From Gemmataceae bacterium (GTDB taxonomy: Bacteria > Planctomycetota > Planctomycetia > Gemmatales > Gemmataceae), in assembly GCA_009692005.1 (NCBI GenBank), contig SHZZ01000003.1, positions 62,001 through 126,000 on the forward strand: a stretch of DNA of 64,000 nucleotides, given 5' to 3'. Positions within the stretch are counted from its first letter, which is position 1; each line of letters starts with the position of its first letter. The position numbers and the translations under genes were made by a program. Shown here piece after piece: positions 34,645 to 44,144 of this stretch. Under the pieces are notes generated by a model that was not told the DNA's origin, did not search any database, and worked only from the letters and a program-made list of their open reading frames with translations.

Positions 34645-37359
34645 ATGACGGGAAAAAGTGGTGTCGCGGGTTCCACCGCTGTTTTTGAAACCACCCCTGT
34701 TCCAAAAGATATCGACAGTTTGGAAACCCGGGAGTGGGTCGACTCCCTTGATTCCGTTTTGCAAACCAGCGGCGTCGATCGCGCTGAGTATTTGCTGACG
34801 CAACTCCGGCTCAAAGCTCAAACCAGCGGGGTGCAAATCCCCTTCACCGCCAACACTCCCTACATCAACACCATCCCGCCGGGAAGGCAGCCGGAATACC
34901 CGGGCGACCGGGAACTGGAAAGAAAAATCAAAAGTCTAGTCCGCTGGAATGCCATGGCCATGGTCGTCCAGGCTAACGAGGCGGATGGCACCCTGGGCGG
35001 ACACATCTCCACCTTCGCATCATGCGCCACTTTGTATGAAGTAGGATTCAATCATTTTTTCCGCGGGCCGGAAGCGCCCGGCGGCGGCGACATGATTTAC
35101 TTCCAAGGCCATGCTTCCCCAGGCATGTATTCCCGCGCTTTTTTGGAAGGCCGCCTGAGCGAACAGCAACTGAAGAACTTCCGCAGGGAACTCGCCGACG
35201 GAGGCGGGCTTTCCTCATACCCCCACCCCTGGCTAATGCCCCACTTTTGGCAATTCCCCACCGTGTCCATGGGACTGGGGCCGATCACCAGCATTTACCA
35301 GGCACGCTTCAACAGGTACCTGCACAACCGCGGCATCAAGGATACATCCAACAGGAAAATCTGGTGTTTCCTCGGCGATGGGGAATGCGATGAGCCGGAA
35401 ACGCTCGGCGCCATCACCCTGGGATCCAGGGAATACCTCGACAACCTCATCTTTGTTATCAACTGCAACCTGCAACGGCTCGATGGGCCGGTGCGCGGGA
35501 ACGGCAAAATCATCCAAGAGTTGGAAGCGGCGTTTCGCGGCGCGGGCTGGAATGTCATTAAGGCCATTTGGGGCAGCGAGTGGGATCCTCTACTGGCCCG
35601 CGACCGGGCCGGCATTCTAGTGCATCGCATGAATGAAGCGGTTGATGGCGAATACCAGAAGTACGCCGTGGAGAATGGCGCCTACCTGAGAGAACACTTT
35701 TTTGGAAAGTACCCTGAACTACGGCAATTGGTGGACAATTATTCCGATGAGGAACTGACCAAACTTCGCCGTGGCGGACATGACCCAATCAAGGTTCACG
35801 CCGCCTACAAGGCTGCGGTGGAACACAAGGGGTCACCCACGGTCATCTTGGTAAAAACCGTAAAAGGTTACGGCCTGGGCGAGGCTGGTGAAGGAATGAA
35901 CATCACCCATCAGCAGAAAAAGCTGAAAGCCAAGCATTTGCTCGATTTTCGCGACCGCTTCAACCTGCCATTCTCCGATGAGGATGTCAGCAAGGCCCGG
36001 TTTTTCCTGCCTCCTTCAGACAGCCCGGAAATTCAATATTTGCAAGAAAGACGCAAGGTGCTTGGGGGCTACCTGCCTTCCCGCAAGTCGGCTGCGCCAT
36101 CACTGCCTGCTCCGGCCGATTCCTTCGTGGCACGGTACGAGGCAGGTAGCGGCAACAAGTCCCCATCCACCACCGGGGTTTTTGTCGATATGCTCGGGTG
36201 TTTCCTCAAGGATAAAACCCTGGGGAAGCACATCGTCCCCATTATTCCCGACGAAGGCCGCACCTTTGGCATGGACCCTTTCTTTACCACCTTCAAGATT
36301 TATTCCCATATCGGCCAGCTTTATGAACCGGTAGATTCCAAAATGGCGGTCACCTACCGTGAAGCCAAGGACGGGCAGATATTGGAAGAGGGGATAACGG
36401 AAGCGGGCGCCATGTCGTCCTTCATCGCCGCGGGGACCTCGCACTCCACTCATGGGGTGCAGATGATTCCCTTTTACATTTACTACTCCATGTTCGGGTT
36501 CCAGCGAATTGGCGACTTGGCCTGGGCCGCCGCCGACTTGCGCACCCGGGGCTTCATGCTCGGCGCCACCGCCGGGCGGACAACCCTGAATGGAGAAGGC
36601 TTGCAGCATGAAGACGGCCACAGCCACTTGATTGCCTCAACCATTCCCAACCTGATCACTTACGACCCCGCCTTCGCCTTTGAATTGGCGGTGATTCTGC
36701 AAGACGGCATCAAGAGAATGGTCGAGAAGCAAGAAGACATTTTCTATTACATCACGCTGTACAACGACAACTACCCCATGCTGCCCATGCCGAAGGGGTC
36801 GCGTGAAGGGATTCTCAACGGGATGTACAAGGTTTTGACTTCACCCATCGAATGCAAGGGCGAGGCCAAGGCTCACCTGTTTGGCAGCGGCCCCATATTG
36901 CCCCTGGCCATGGGGGCGCAAACACTCCTGGCGGAAAAATTTTCCATCGCGTCCGATGTCTGGAGCGTCACCAGCTATCGGGAATTAAGGCGGCAGGCCC
37001 TGGATGTCGAACGGTGGAATTTCCTGCACGCTGGGGAAAAGCCCAGGACCTCATTCGTGGAAAACGCGCTGGCGGAGGAGAAGGGTGTTTTTATAGCCGC
37101 CTCCGACCACCTGCGGGCCGTGCCAGAAATGATCACCCGCTGGGTTCCCGGTGGACTTTTCCCCCTGGGCACCGACGGGTTCGGCCGCAGCGACACCCGG
37201 GCGGCCTTGCGAAGGCATTTTGAAATGGATGCCGAATGCATCGCCCTGGCAGCCATTTACCAGCTTTTCCGCCAGGGACTGGTCAAGAAATCGGTGATGA
37301 CCGCCGCCATGAAAACCCTGGAGATCAACCCGGAAAAGATCAACCCCATGCACGCTTGA
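34645..37359 (+). CDS. aceE: Pyruvate dehydrogenase E1 component, homodimeric AceE type
   Basis: 904 residues from ATG at 34645; the in-frame extension to 34447 is discarded as it lacks family sequence. The thiamine-diphosphate motif is GDGECDEPETLGAITLG ... VINCNLQRLDGPVRGN near residue 245, and the AceE-type middle and C-terminal domains follow (DEGRTFGMDPFF, GEGLQHEDGHSH, RELRRQALDVERWN). It decarboxylates pyruvate and transfers the acetyl group to lipoyl-E2. The family usually has about 890 residues. First gene of the aceE-aceF-lpd operon; aceF begins 59 bases later. Confidence 0.96.
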   Translation: MTGKSGVAGSTAVFETTPVPKDIDSLETREWVDSLDSVLQTSGVDRAEYLLTQLRLKAQTSGVQIPFTANTPYINTIPPGRQPEYPGDRELERKIKSLVRWNAMAMVVQANEADGTLGGHISTFASCATLYEVGFNHFFRGPEAPGGGDMIYFQGHASPGMYSRAFLEGRLSEQQLKNFRRELADGGGLSSYPHPWLMPHFWQFPTVSMGLGPITSIYQARFNRYLHNRGIKDTSNRKIWCFLGDGECDEPETLGAITLGSREYLDNLIFVINCNLQRLDGPVRGNGKIIQELEAAFRGAGWNVIKAIWGSEWDPLLARDRAGILVHRMNEAVDGEYQKYAVENGAYLREHFFGKYPELRQLVDNYSDEELTKLRRGGHDPIKVHAAYKAAVEHKGSPTVILVKTVKGYGLGEAGEGMNITHQQKKLKAKHLLDFRDRFNLPFSDEDVSKARFFLPPSDSPEIQYLQERRKVLGGYLPSRKSAAPSLPAPADSFVARYEAGSGNKSPSTTGVFVDMLGCFLKDKTLGKHIVPIIPDEGRTFGMDPFFTTFKIYSHIGQLYEPVDSKMAVTYREAKDGQILEEGITEAGAMSSFIAAGTSHSTHGVQMIPFYIYYSMFGFQRIGDLAWAAADLRTRGFMLGATAGRTTLNGEGLQHEDGHSHLIASTIPNLITYDPAFAFELAVILQDGIKRMVEKQEDIFYYITLYNDNYPMLPMPKGSREGILNGMYKVLTSPIECKGEAKAHLFGSGPILPLAMGAQTLLAEKFSIASDVWSVTSYRELRRQALDVERWNFLHAGEKPRTSFVENALAEEKGVFIAASDHLRAVPEMITRWVPGGLFPLGTDGFGRSDTRAALRRHFEMDAECIALAAIYQLFRQGLVKKSVMTAAMKTLEINPEKINPMHA

Positions 37360-37418
37360 AAAGCCAACCGGGCAATTGCCGTTTTCTTTTTTCATGACTA
37401 ATCAAGGATTGCAACAAG

Positions 37419-38669
37419 ATGGCCATTGAAGTCAAGCTTCCCGCACTCAAAGAAAATGTGGAGATTGTCGAAGTCAACGCAGTCAAGGTCTGCGTGGGCG
37501 ACTTGATAGCCAAAGATCAATCGCTGCTGGAGGTGCAGGCAGACAAGGCAGCGCTGGAAGTGCCCTCGCCGATTCCGGGAAAAGTGGCGCAAATCCTCGT
37601 GAAGACCGGGGACCAGGTCAAAATCGGCCAGGTGATTTTTGTTTTGGAAAGCGTCGGCGCCACTGCTGTAATTGCGCCAGGCCAACCCAGCGCACCCGCT
37701 CCTTCAGGGGCCAAGGAACCCGCCCCAGCGCCGGTGGCTCCCGTTGCGCCCAGCCCAAGCCCCGCAAACACGGTCAAGGAGGAAACCAAGGCCAAGGGAA
37801 AAATCATCCCCGCTGGGCCTTCCACCCGCCGACTGGCAAGAGAACTTCTAGTTGACCTGGCCCAGGTGCCTGGCAGCGGCCGTCATGGCCGGGTGGTTGA
37901 AGAGGATGTCAGGACTTTCACCAAGGGGCCGGGCGCCGCGGGGCCAACAGCAGTTCCTCCCCTGCCCCGTTTCGAAGACTTTGGCCCCATCGAACGGCAG
38001 AATATGTCCGGCATTCGCCGGGCCACCGCCAAGCAAATGAACTTGTCCTGGAGCGTGGTTCCCCATGTCACACAGCACGACCTGGCCGATATCACGGATT
38101 TCGAGCATTTCCGTAAGAGCGAAACGAAAGGGCCCAAGCTCACTATCACCGCCGTGGCGCTCAAAGCCGTCGCCATCCTTCTCAAGGAATACCCAGTTTT
38201 CAACAGCAGCGTGGACATGGCCAACCATCAAATCGTCTACAAGAAATTCATCAACATTGGGGTTGCGGTCGATACGGAAATAGGCCTGCTGGTGCCGGTG
38301 TTGCGCGATGTGAACCAAAAGAGCATTGTGGAAATCGCCACGGAATTAACGGCCTTGGCCGAGAAGGCGAGGCAAAAGAAACTGGACGGCAAAGACCTTT
38401 CCGGCGGCACCTTCACGGTTACCAACCTGGGAAGTATCGGCGGCACGGGATTTACCCCAATTGTCAATTACCCCGAGGTGGCCATCCTGGGATTATCTCG
38501 CGGCCGCTTGCAGCCCGTGGTGCATCATGGTGAAATTGTGCCCCGCCTGATTCTTCCCCTTTCGCTTTCCTATGACCACCGGGTCATTGACGGTGCAGCG
38601 GCGGCGCGCTTCACCCGCCGCCTTGCCGACATGCTGGAAAACCCTTACCAGTTGCTCCTGCACGCCTGA
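37419..38669 (+). CDS. aceF: Pyruvate dehydrogenase E2, dihydrolipoyllysine acetyltransferase
   Basis: 416 residues with one lipoyl domain (residues about 2-78; lipoyl Lys43 in QADKAALEV, in place of the usual E-x-DKA), a Pro/Ala linker, an E3-binding domain near residues 130-170 (GPSTRRLARELLVDLAQV), and the catalytic domain from about 190. The catalytic H and D are in SYDHRVIDGAAAARF near residue 387. It transfers acetyl from lipoate to CoA. The single lipoyl domain is lean next to an AceE-type E1, whose E2 often carries two or three. The gene is followed by lpd 49 bases later. Confidence 0.95.
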   Translation: MAIEVKLPALKENVEIVEVNAVKVCVGDLIAKDQSLLEVQADKAALEVPSPIPGKVAQILVKTGDQVKIGQVIFVLESVGATAVIAPGQPSAPAPSGAKEPAPAPVAPVAPSPSPANTVKEETKAKGKIIPAGPSTRRLARELLVDLAQVPGSGRHGRVVEEDVRTFTKGPGAAGPTAVPPLPRFEDFGPIERQNMSGIRRATAKQMNLSWSVVPHVTQHDLADITDFEHFRKSETKGPKLTITAVALKAVAILLKEYPVFNSSVDMANHQIVYKKFINIGVAVDTEIGLLVPVLRDVNQKSIVEIATELTALAEKARQKKLDGKDLSGGTFTVTNLGSIGGTGFTPIVNYPEVAILGLSRGRLQPVVHHGEIVPRLILPLSLSYDHRVIDGAAAARFTRRLADMLENPYQLLLHA

Positions 38670-38718
38670 TGAATTTTTCCTGTTCCCCTGGTTCCTCCAT
38701 GACATTTCAAGGACCCAA

Positions 38719-40131
38719 ATGATGGCGCAAACTCACGAAACACAACTGGCGGTCTTGGGCGCGGGGCCCGGTGGCTATGCCGCCGCCTTCCTCGCCGCCG
38801 ATCTTGGCATGAATGTCACCCTGATCGACCTGGGGCCCAAGCCGGGCGGCACCTGCCTCAATGTCGGGTGCATTCCCTCCAAGGCCCTTCTGCATGTGGC
38901 CAGGCTGATTCATGACGCCAAGGAAGCCGCCCAATTTGGCGTAAAATTCGGCGATGCAAAAATCGACATCAACCAGGTGCGGGCCCATGTTCAAGGAGTG
39001 GTCAGCACTCTCTCCAGCAATTTGGGGAAACTTTCCGACTCGAGAAAAATCACTCACCTCCAGGGGAAAGGCCGTTTCACCGGACCTAACTCCATTGAGG
39101 TGGAAGGAAAAGGGGCGGTGCAGTTCAAGCATTGCATTATTGCCACGGGATCGATGCCTGCGCGCCCCCCGGCCTTCAACCTCAACACTCCCAGGATAAT
39201 GGACTCCACCGGCGCGTTGAAGTTAGAAGAAGTGCCAGGAAAACTCCTGGTGGTGGGTGGCGGGTACATCGGCCTGGAACTCGGCTTTGTTTACGCTTCA
39301 TTGGGCAGCCAGGTCACCGTGGTGGAAATGACCGACGGGCTGCTGCCCGGCGCCGACCGCGATCTGGTGATCCCATTACACAACCGGCTTAAAGGAATGT
39401 TCCACAAGATCCTTTTGAAAACCAAAGTGGCCAAGGTGGAAGACCTTGGGCGAGGAATCCGCGCCACACTGGAAGGGCCCGAGGTGGAGGATAAAGAGCC
39501 GATCTTCGACCGCGTGCTGGTGTCGGTTGGCCGCAGGCCAAACACCGCCGACATGGGCCTGGAGACAGCAGGTATCATCGTCAATGCAAAGGGATTTATT
39601 CCCGTGGACGGCCAAAGGCGCACGAGTGTGAAACATATATTTGCGGTGGGTGATGCCGCGGGCGACCCCATGCTGGCGCACAAGGCCAGTTATGAAGGAA
39701 AGGTGGCGGTGGAAGCAATTAATGGGGAACCGGCGCTTTATGATGTGCGCGCAGTGCCCGCCGTGGTGTTCACCGATCCGGAAATAGCCTGGTGCGGGCT
39801 GACAGAAACCGAAGCACAGGCGCAAGGGTTGGAAATCAAGCGTGTCCGTTTCGCCTGGGCCGGGTCGGGTCGGGCCATGACCCGCAAGCGGACGGAAGGA
39901 TTGACCAAGCTCCTGGTCGACCCCAAGACCGAGCAGATTCTTGGAGTTGGGATTGTCGGGGTGGATGCCGGAGAAATGATAGGCGAAGCCATGCTGGCCA
40001 TAGAAATGGGCGCATGCGCCCGCGATCTGGCCATGACCATGCATGCGCATCCGACATTGTCGGAAACGCTCATGGAGGCGGCGGAGTCGATCTACGGCCA
40101 CCCAACCCACGCCATGGGGAAAAAGAAATAG
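38719..40131 (+). CDS. lpd: Dihydrolipoamide dehydrogenase (E3)
   Basis: 470 residues from ATG at 38719, with AAGGA five bases upstream; ATG at 38722 would fit equally. The FAD-binding GAGPGGYAAAFLAADLG is near residue 13, the redox disulfide is in GGTCLNVGCIPSKALLH near 42-50, and the NAD site is VVGGGYIGLELGFVYASLGS near 178. The C-terminal interface histidine is in HAHPTLSETLMEAA near 445. It reoxidises dihydrolipoyl E2 using NAD. A long in-frame extension into aceF is not used. Third gene of the PDH operon. Confidence 0.96.
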   Translation: MMAQTHETQLAVLGAGPGGYAAAFLAADLGMNVTLIDLGPKPGGTCLNVGCIPSKALLHVARLIHDAKEAAQFGVKFGDAKIDINQVRAHVQGVVSTLSSNLGKLSDSRKITHLQGKGRFTGPNSIEVEGKGAVQFKHCIIATGSMPARPPAFNLNTPRIMDSTGALKLEEVPGKLLVVGGGYIGLELGFVYASLGSQVTVVEMTDGLLPGADRDLVIPLHNRLKGMFHKILLKTKVAKVEDLGRGIRATLEGPEVEDKEPIFDRVLVSVGRRPNTADMGLETAGIIVNAKGFIPVDGQRRTSVKHIFAVGDAAGDPMLAHKASYEGKVAVEAINGEPALYDVRAVPAVVFTDPEIAWCGLTETEAQAQGLEIKRVRFAWAGSGRAMTRKRTEGLTKLLVDPKTEQILGVGIVGVDAGEMIGEAMLAIEMGACARDLAMTMHAHPTLSETLMEAAESIYGHPTHAMGKKK

Positions 40132-40183
40132 CCGCTGCGATTACGCAGGCTAATTCAAGGCACATCATTATTTGCAATTGCAG

Positions 40184-40876
40184 TTATTTAGGAAACAAGT
40201 CCGGGCCTTCTGATTTGCCCTTGGGGGCTGGCGGACTCGTTTTTTCCCTGGCGGGTTTCGCCGTCTCTTCCGCTTTCGTCCCCAGTTTGAACAAGTTCGG
40301 AATCGAGAAGAACGGGTTGCCGCCCGGTTCGCGGGCTGCCGGTTTTTTCCCAGGTGAATTCACTGGAATGGACTTGGGCGTTGGCAGTGCAGGGAACGGT
40401 GCCGCCAAGGGCGGTTCTTTCCCTTCCAAAGAGGTTGGATTCTTGGGCGGAGAGCGGTACCCAGCCAGGTTGTATTGCAAAAGGGAACTGCGGGCTTGAA
40501 TGCGGACCCGCATGGATAAGTCTTGGGCCAGAGATTTTTCCAGCGCCTGCCCAACAGTGATTGACACCGGACGGATTTTCCCCAGTGATGCCGCCGCTTC
40601 CGCCCGCACCGACGGCTTGGCATCGTTGTTCAGAGCTTGAATGAGGGTGGTTAAAATATCGGGATAGGTGGCGACATCAAATTGGCGCAACTCAGCAGCC
40701 GCATCAGCGCGTTTGTTTTCATCCCCCGATGATTTCAACAGGAGAATCAGTTCGGGAACGCGCTCGGCGGGGTTTTTCACCGGCCGTTTGCCAAAGATCC
40801 CCAACCCGGAGGCAGCCTGGGAAGGGAAAGCACTAGCTGCTCCCAACATGAGGAACAGGAAAAAACGGCTATCCAT
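40184..40876 (-). CDS. Secreted HEAT-repeat protein
   Basis: 230 residues from ATG at 40876, with GGGAGG upstream and a signal peptide (SRFFLFLMLGAASAFPSQA). Residues about 40-140 hold HEAT-like helices in two or three repeats (NKRADAAAELRQF, KPSVRAEAAASLGKI, SMRVRIQARSSLL), and the last 85 residues are Pro/Lys-rich and disordered-looking. HEAT repeats mediate protein contacts, partner unknown. Convergent with lpd, 52 bases apart; a 307-base gene-free stretch lies upstream. Confidence 0.75.
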   Translation of the reverse strand: MDSRFFLFLMLGAASAFPSQAASGLGIFGKRPVKNPAERVPELILLLKSSGDENKRADAAAELRQFDVATYPDILTTLIQALNNDAKPSVRAEAAASLGKIRPVSITVGQALEKSLAQDLSMRVRIQARSSLLQYNLAGYRSPPKNPTSLEGKEPPLAAPFPALPTPKSIPVNSPGKKPAAREPGGNPFFSIPNLFKLGTKAEETAKPAREKTSPPAPKGKSEGPDLFPK

Positions 40877-41183
40877 CCCGCCTCCCTGGCGAAACAACCA
40901 CAAAACTCGTGCCACCGTGCCACGAGAGTTAAAATCGGCTAAAAAGGGGGTTTCATGGGATAAAAACCTACTCTTCTCTGGTCCAAGAAGTGGAAACCCA
41001 TCCTACGAATGGCACACTTTGACACCCACCCGTTCAACCTTGCCGAAAGCATCGGTTAGGAAATTTGGGATTTTAACTTCCGGCTTTTATCGCGCCAAGT
41101 TATGCCAGTATCTTCTTTGGGTTCCGCTCTCCCGGGGTTAAGATGCCCCCCTGGATTTCTTGATCATGCGGGGAGAATTTTCC
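40877..41183. other. Gene-free divergent region
   Basis: About 307 bases between the HEAT gene and the oxidoreductase. It contains TTGACA at 41019-41024 but no -10 at the right spacing, and a short inverted repeat CTCGTG / CACGAG near 40900-40930. No convincing regulatory element. Confidence 0.4.
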
Positions 41184-42212
41184 ATGGTGCGAATTGGACT
41201 GGCTGGCATTGGTTTCATGGGCATGATCCATTACTTGGGCAGCCAGAGGGTCAAAGGCGCCAAGGTGACGGCCCTATCCAGCCGGGATGAAAAAAAGCTG
41301 TCTGGCGATTGGCGGGGCATCCAGGGAAACTTCGGCCCCCCTGGGGCCAAAATGAACCTGAATAAAATCAAAAAGTACCAGCGCTACGAGGACATGCTCG
41401 CAGACCCTGATATCGACCTTATCGATATTTGCACCCCCACGCACCTGCACCCCGGCATGGCCATCGCTGCCCTAAAGGCGGGCAAGCATGTGCTGGTGGA
41501 AAAGTGCATCGCCCTGAACACTAAAGAAGCCGATGCCATGGTTCGCGCTGCCAAGACTTCTGGCAAACTGCTGATGGTGGCGCATGTGCTCCCCTTTTTC
41601 CCCGAGTTCGCTTTTTTGGAAAATGTGATCCGCACGGAAAAATACGGCCGACTGCTGGCGGCCCATTTTGTCCGGGTGATCTCCCAGCCCGATTGGTCGG
41701 GAGATATAGGCGACAGTGGCAAAACCGGCGGCCCCGCCATCGACCTCCATATCCATGACACCCATTTCATCGGCCTGATTGCCGGGGTGCCCGGAAGAGT
41801 GTTTTCCAATGGCCTGGCCAACCCCGATGGCAGCGTGCAGTTTCTCTCAACGCAATATCTTTATGGCGACAATGGCCCGGTCATTACCTGCGATAGCGGC
41901 GCCCTGGCTATGAAAGGCAGGCCCTTCGCCCATGGTTTCGAAGTCTACCTGGAAAAAGCCACCCTCGTTTATCATTCCTCCAGCCAACCTCTAACCGTGT
42001 TTACTCAGGATGGAAAATCCCATACTCCCAAGCTGGCAGGCAGCGGCGATCCCATTGAAGCCTTTACGCGGGAAATTCAAGCAGCGGTTAATGGGGTGCG
42101 GGATGGGATGGAACCACCCTTGTTGAGCGGACAACTGGCGCGGGATGCCCTGGTCCTTTGCCATAAGGAATGCCAGTCGGTGTTGAAGGGGAAAATGGTT
42201 CTGGTGGGATAA
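41184..42212 (+). CDS. Gfo/Idh/MocA-family NAD(P)-dependent oxidoreductase
   Basis: 342 residues from ATG at 41184, with GGGGAG eight bases upstream; in-frame ATG and TTG codons further up (41160-41166) lack that site. The Rossmann motif is RIGLAGIGFMGMIHYLG at the N-terminus, the conserved loop is VLVEKCIALNTKEADAMV near residue 105 (EKC replaces EKP), and the catalytic histidine region is GGPAIDLHIHDTHFIGL near 190. Such enzymes oxidise or reduce sugars or inositols; planctomycetes carry many. Substrate unknown. No operon partner. Confidence 0.85.
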   Translation: MVRIGLAGIGFMGMIHYLGSQRVKGAKVTALSSRDEKKLSGDWRGIQGNFGPPGAKMNLNKIKKYQRYEDMLADPDIDLIDICTPTHLHPGMAIAALKAGKHVLVEKCIALNTKEADAMVRAAKTSGKLLMVAHVLPFFPEFAFLENVIRTEKYGRLLAAHFVRVISQPDWSGDIGDSGKTGGPAIDLHIHDTHFIGLIAGVPGRVFSNGLANPDGSVQFLSTQYLYGDNGPVITCDSGALAMKGRPFAHGFEVYLEKATLVYHSSSQPLTVFTQDGKSHTPKLAGSGDPIEAFTREIQAAVNGVRDGMEPPLLSGQLARDALVLCHKECQSVLKGKMVLVG

Positions 42213-42446
42213 TGAAGTGTCCTTGTCCTGGGTGGTTCCACCTTTGCTTTAACCAGCGTTCTGCTTTGTCGACAGGTTCCTTACAAAGGGGAAAATGCCC
42301 CGACTCTTTATTATTAAACACTTCCAAGCGCTTGCCTGCTTTGCCCAAATCCCCTTGTGAATAAATCCCGAAAGTTTTCCTTAATTATCAAAGTTTCACT
42401 TTCCGATGAATGGAAGGAATTCCATGGGGTCGCGGGGAGGGGAATC

Positions 42447-43220
42447 ATGAAATCGTCAAGGACTTGCAGAGGTTGGTTTTTTCCCAAGCTGGCCTGGGTG
42501 GCGGGGCTCTTGAGCCTGTCCGGTTGTTGCTACAGCGGCGGGCCGTTTATCCGCGAGCCGCTCCCCGAGTATCAACTGATTTCCCAAGAGATCCCCCAGG
42601 AAAACAAAGGGCAAGTGGCCATCTTTTTCATCCAGGATGGCGACATCCTCGACTGCGATGGCTTTAGGGAATTGAATGCCCAGGTGCGCGCTTGCGGCTA
42701 TCGGCAAACCTATTTTGGTTTTTTGCACCACGCAGGCCATTTTGCCGAGGAAATCAAGGCCCTGCATGAGAAAAATCCAACCATCAAAATAGTTCTCGCT
42801 GGCCACGGGTTGGGCGCCGCGGGCGCCAAGCATGTTTTGGAACAAGTTTCGCCTATCCCTGTGGATCTGGTATTTCTCTGCGACAGCCCCGAGTGGCTAA
42901 TTGAAAAAAACCGTTGTGAAAATGCGAGCAAACTACTGGCGGTGCCCGAATTCCATGTTCAAAAAGTGGGTCATGTCGGGGATTGCGAAGATTGTCCGAA
43001 ATACGCCAGAGTCAAGAAGCATCAAACTTCAACTGAAGAAGGCTCGCTTTTGCTGACGGAACTCGGGTTGCTTGCGAGCCAAGGACAGGGCGGAAAAGTG
43101 AAAGCAGCCCCGAGCCAAGCTGAGAAAGAGGAATGGGATTTTCTCGAACTCGCGCCTGCTCCCAAGGAGAAAGTAAATCTTCTTGAAGCGAAGCCAGTTT
43201 TTGAGAAGAAGGCGAAGTAA
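42447..43220 (+). CDS. Lipoprotein with degenerate alpha/beta-hydrolase-like domain
   Basis: 257 residues from ATG at 42447, preceded by GGGAGG; an in-frame start at 42357 would place a signal peptide in mid-protein. A lipobox LSGC at residues 24-27 ends the signal peptide. From residue 56 the order beta strand, loop, strand and the elbow VLAGHGLGAAGAKHV (119-123 is GHGLG) resembles a lipase-type fold, but the nucleophile Ser is replaced by Gly, so classical hydrolysis is unlikely. The C-terminal 60 residues are charged and disordered-looking. It meets the FAH-family gene end to end without a gap. No family name can be given. Confidence 0.65.
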   Translation: MKSSRTCRGWFFPKLAWVAGLLSLSGCCYSGGPFIREPLPEYQLISQEIPQENKGQVAIFFIQDGDILDCDGFRELNAQVRACGYRQTYFGFLHHAGHFAEEIKALHEKNPTIKIVLAGHGLGAAGAKHVLEQVSPIPVDLVFLCDSPEWLIEKNRCENASKLLAVPEFHVQKVGHVGDCEDCPKYARVKKHQTSTEEGSLLLTELGLLASQGQGGKVKAAPSQAEKEEWDFLELAPAPKEKVNLLEAKPVFEKKAK

Positions 43221-44084
43221 TCAACCCAGCACACAAGGGTTTTTCAACAAGCCCAAGGAATCGATTTCCACCTCGACCATGTCCCCTGCCTTGAGGAACA
43301 CCGGGGGCTTTCTGGCCATGCCAACCCCGGGCGGAGTGCCAGTGAAAATCAAATCCCCGGGCAGAAGCGTGAACACTTTTGACAGGTAAGCCAGAATTTC
43401 CCCGGGGGAAAAAATCAACTGCGAGGTGCTGCTGTCTTGCATGGTCTGGCCATTGAGCCTGAGGCGAATTCCCAGGTTCATGGGGTTGGGCACTTCATCG
43501 CAAGTGACAAGGTGTGGCCCGCAAGGCGCGAAGGTGTCAAAGGTTTTGCCGATCATCCACTGTTTGCCGTCTTTTTCCAGTTGCCAATCGCGGGCGGAAA
43601 CATCGTGTCCCACGGTGTACCCGGCCAAGTACCCCATGGCCTCGCTGGCGGATAGATTTTTCCCTTTCTTCCCCACGACCAAAACCAGTTCTGCTTCATA
43701 ATCAACTTTGGAACTGACGGGCGGGAGGAGAATCGGCTGCCCACTGCCAACTAATGCGGTTTGGTATTTGCTAAAGATAATCGGTTCCCGAGGAATCGCC
43801 GCGCCGGCTTCTTCCGCGTGATCGCGGTAGTTCAAGCCAATACAAATAATCTTGTTGGGATTGGGAACCGGCGCCTCGAGAGAAACCTCTTCCGGGGAAA
43901 GCTTTACCGCTTTGGGGTTATTCAAAATGGCCTGGGCCTTGGCCAACCCTTCTTGGCCCATTTCCAAAAGGCATTTCACACCAAGGGGCAGCGAAGAATC
44001 GGTGCTGTTCAAATCAATGTAATTTCCCTGGTGAAACAACGCCGCCCGGGATCCCTGGCTAGTCTTAATAGTGGCAAGACGCAT
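43221..44084 (-). CDS. Fumarylacetoacetate hydrolase family protein
   Basis: 287 residues. The family fold appears in the C-terminal 210 residues: NPNKIICIGLNYRDHAEEAG near 78, PIIFSKYQTALVGSG, the metal-binding Glu in VDYEAELVLVVGKKG near 127-131, HDVSARDWQ near 160 and LTGTPPG-like FTGTPPGVGMARKP near 250. These enzymes split C-C bonds of acylpyruvates or 2-oxo acids with Mg2+; the substrate is not given by sequence. Start ATG at 44084 with GGAAAG upstream. It lies 60 bases downstream of hpnD and may be read from the same transcript. Confidence 0.9.
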   Translation of the reverse strand: MRLATIKTSQGSRAALFHQGNYIDLNSTDSSLPLGVKCLLEMGQEGLAKAQAILNNPKAVKLSPEEVSLEAPVPNPNKIICIGLNYRDHAEEAGAAIPREPIIFSKYQTALVGSGQPILLPPVSSKVDYEAELVLVVGKKGKNLSASEAMGYLAGYTVGHDVSARDWQLEKDGKQWMIGKTFDTFAPCGPHLVTCDEVPNPMNLGIRLRLNGQTMQDSSTSQLIFSPGEILAYLSKVFTLLPGDLIFTGTPPGVGMARKPPVFLKAGDMVEVEIDSLGLLKNPCVLG

Positions 44085-44144
44085 TTTCTTTCCCCCTGGT
44101 TTTGGTTCCCATCAGAATACGATTCCTCAAGCAGCCAGCAACCG

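Noticed and set aside
40990-41050. TTGACA at 41019 as a promoter for the oxidoreductase
   Set aside because: No -10-like hexamer at 16 to 18 bases, and the gene start is 160 bases away.
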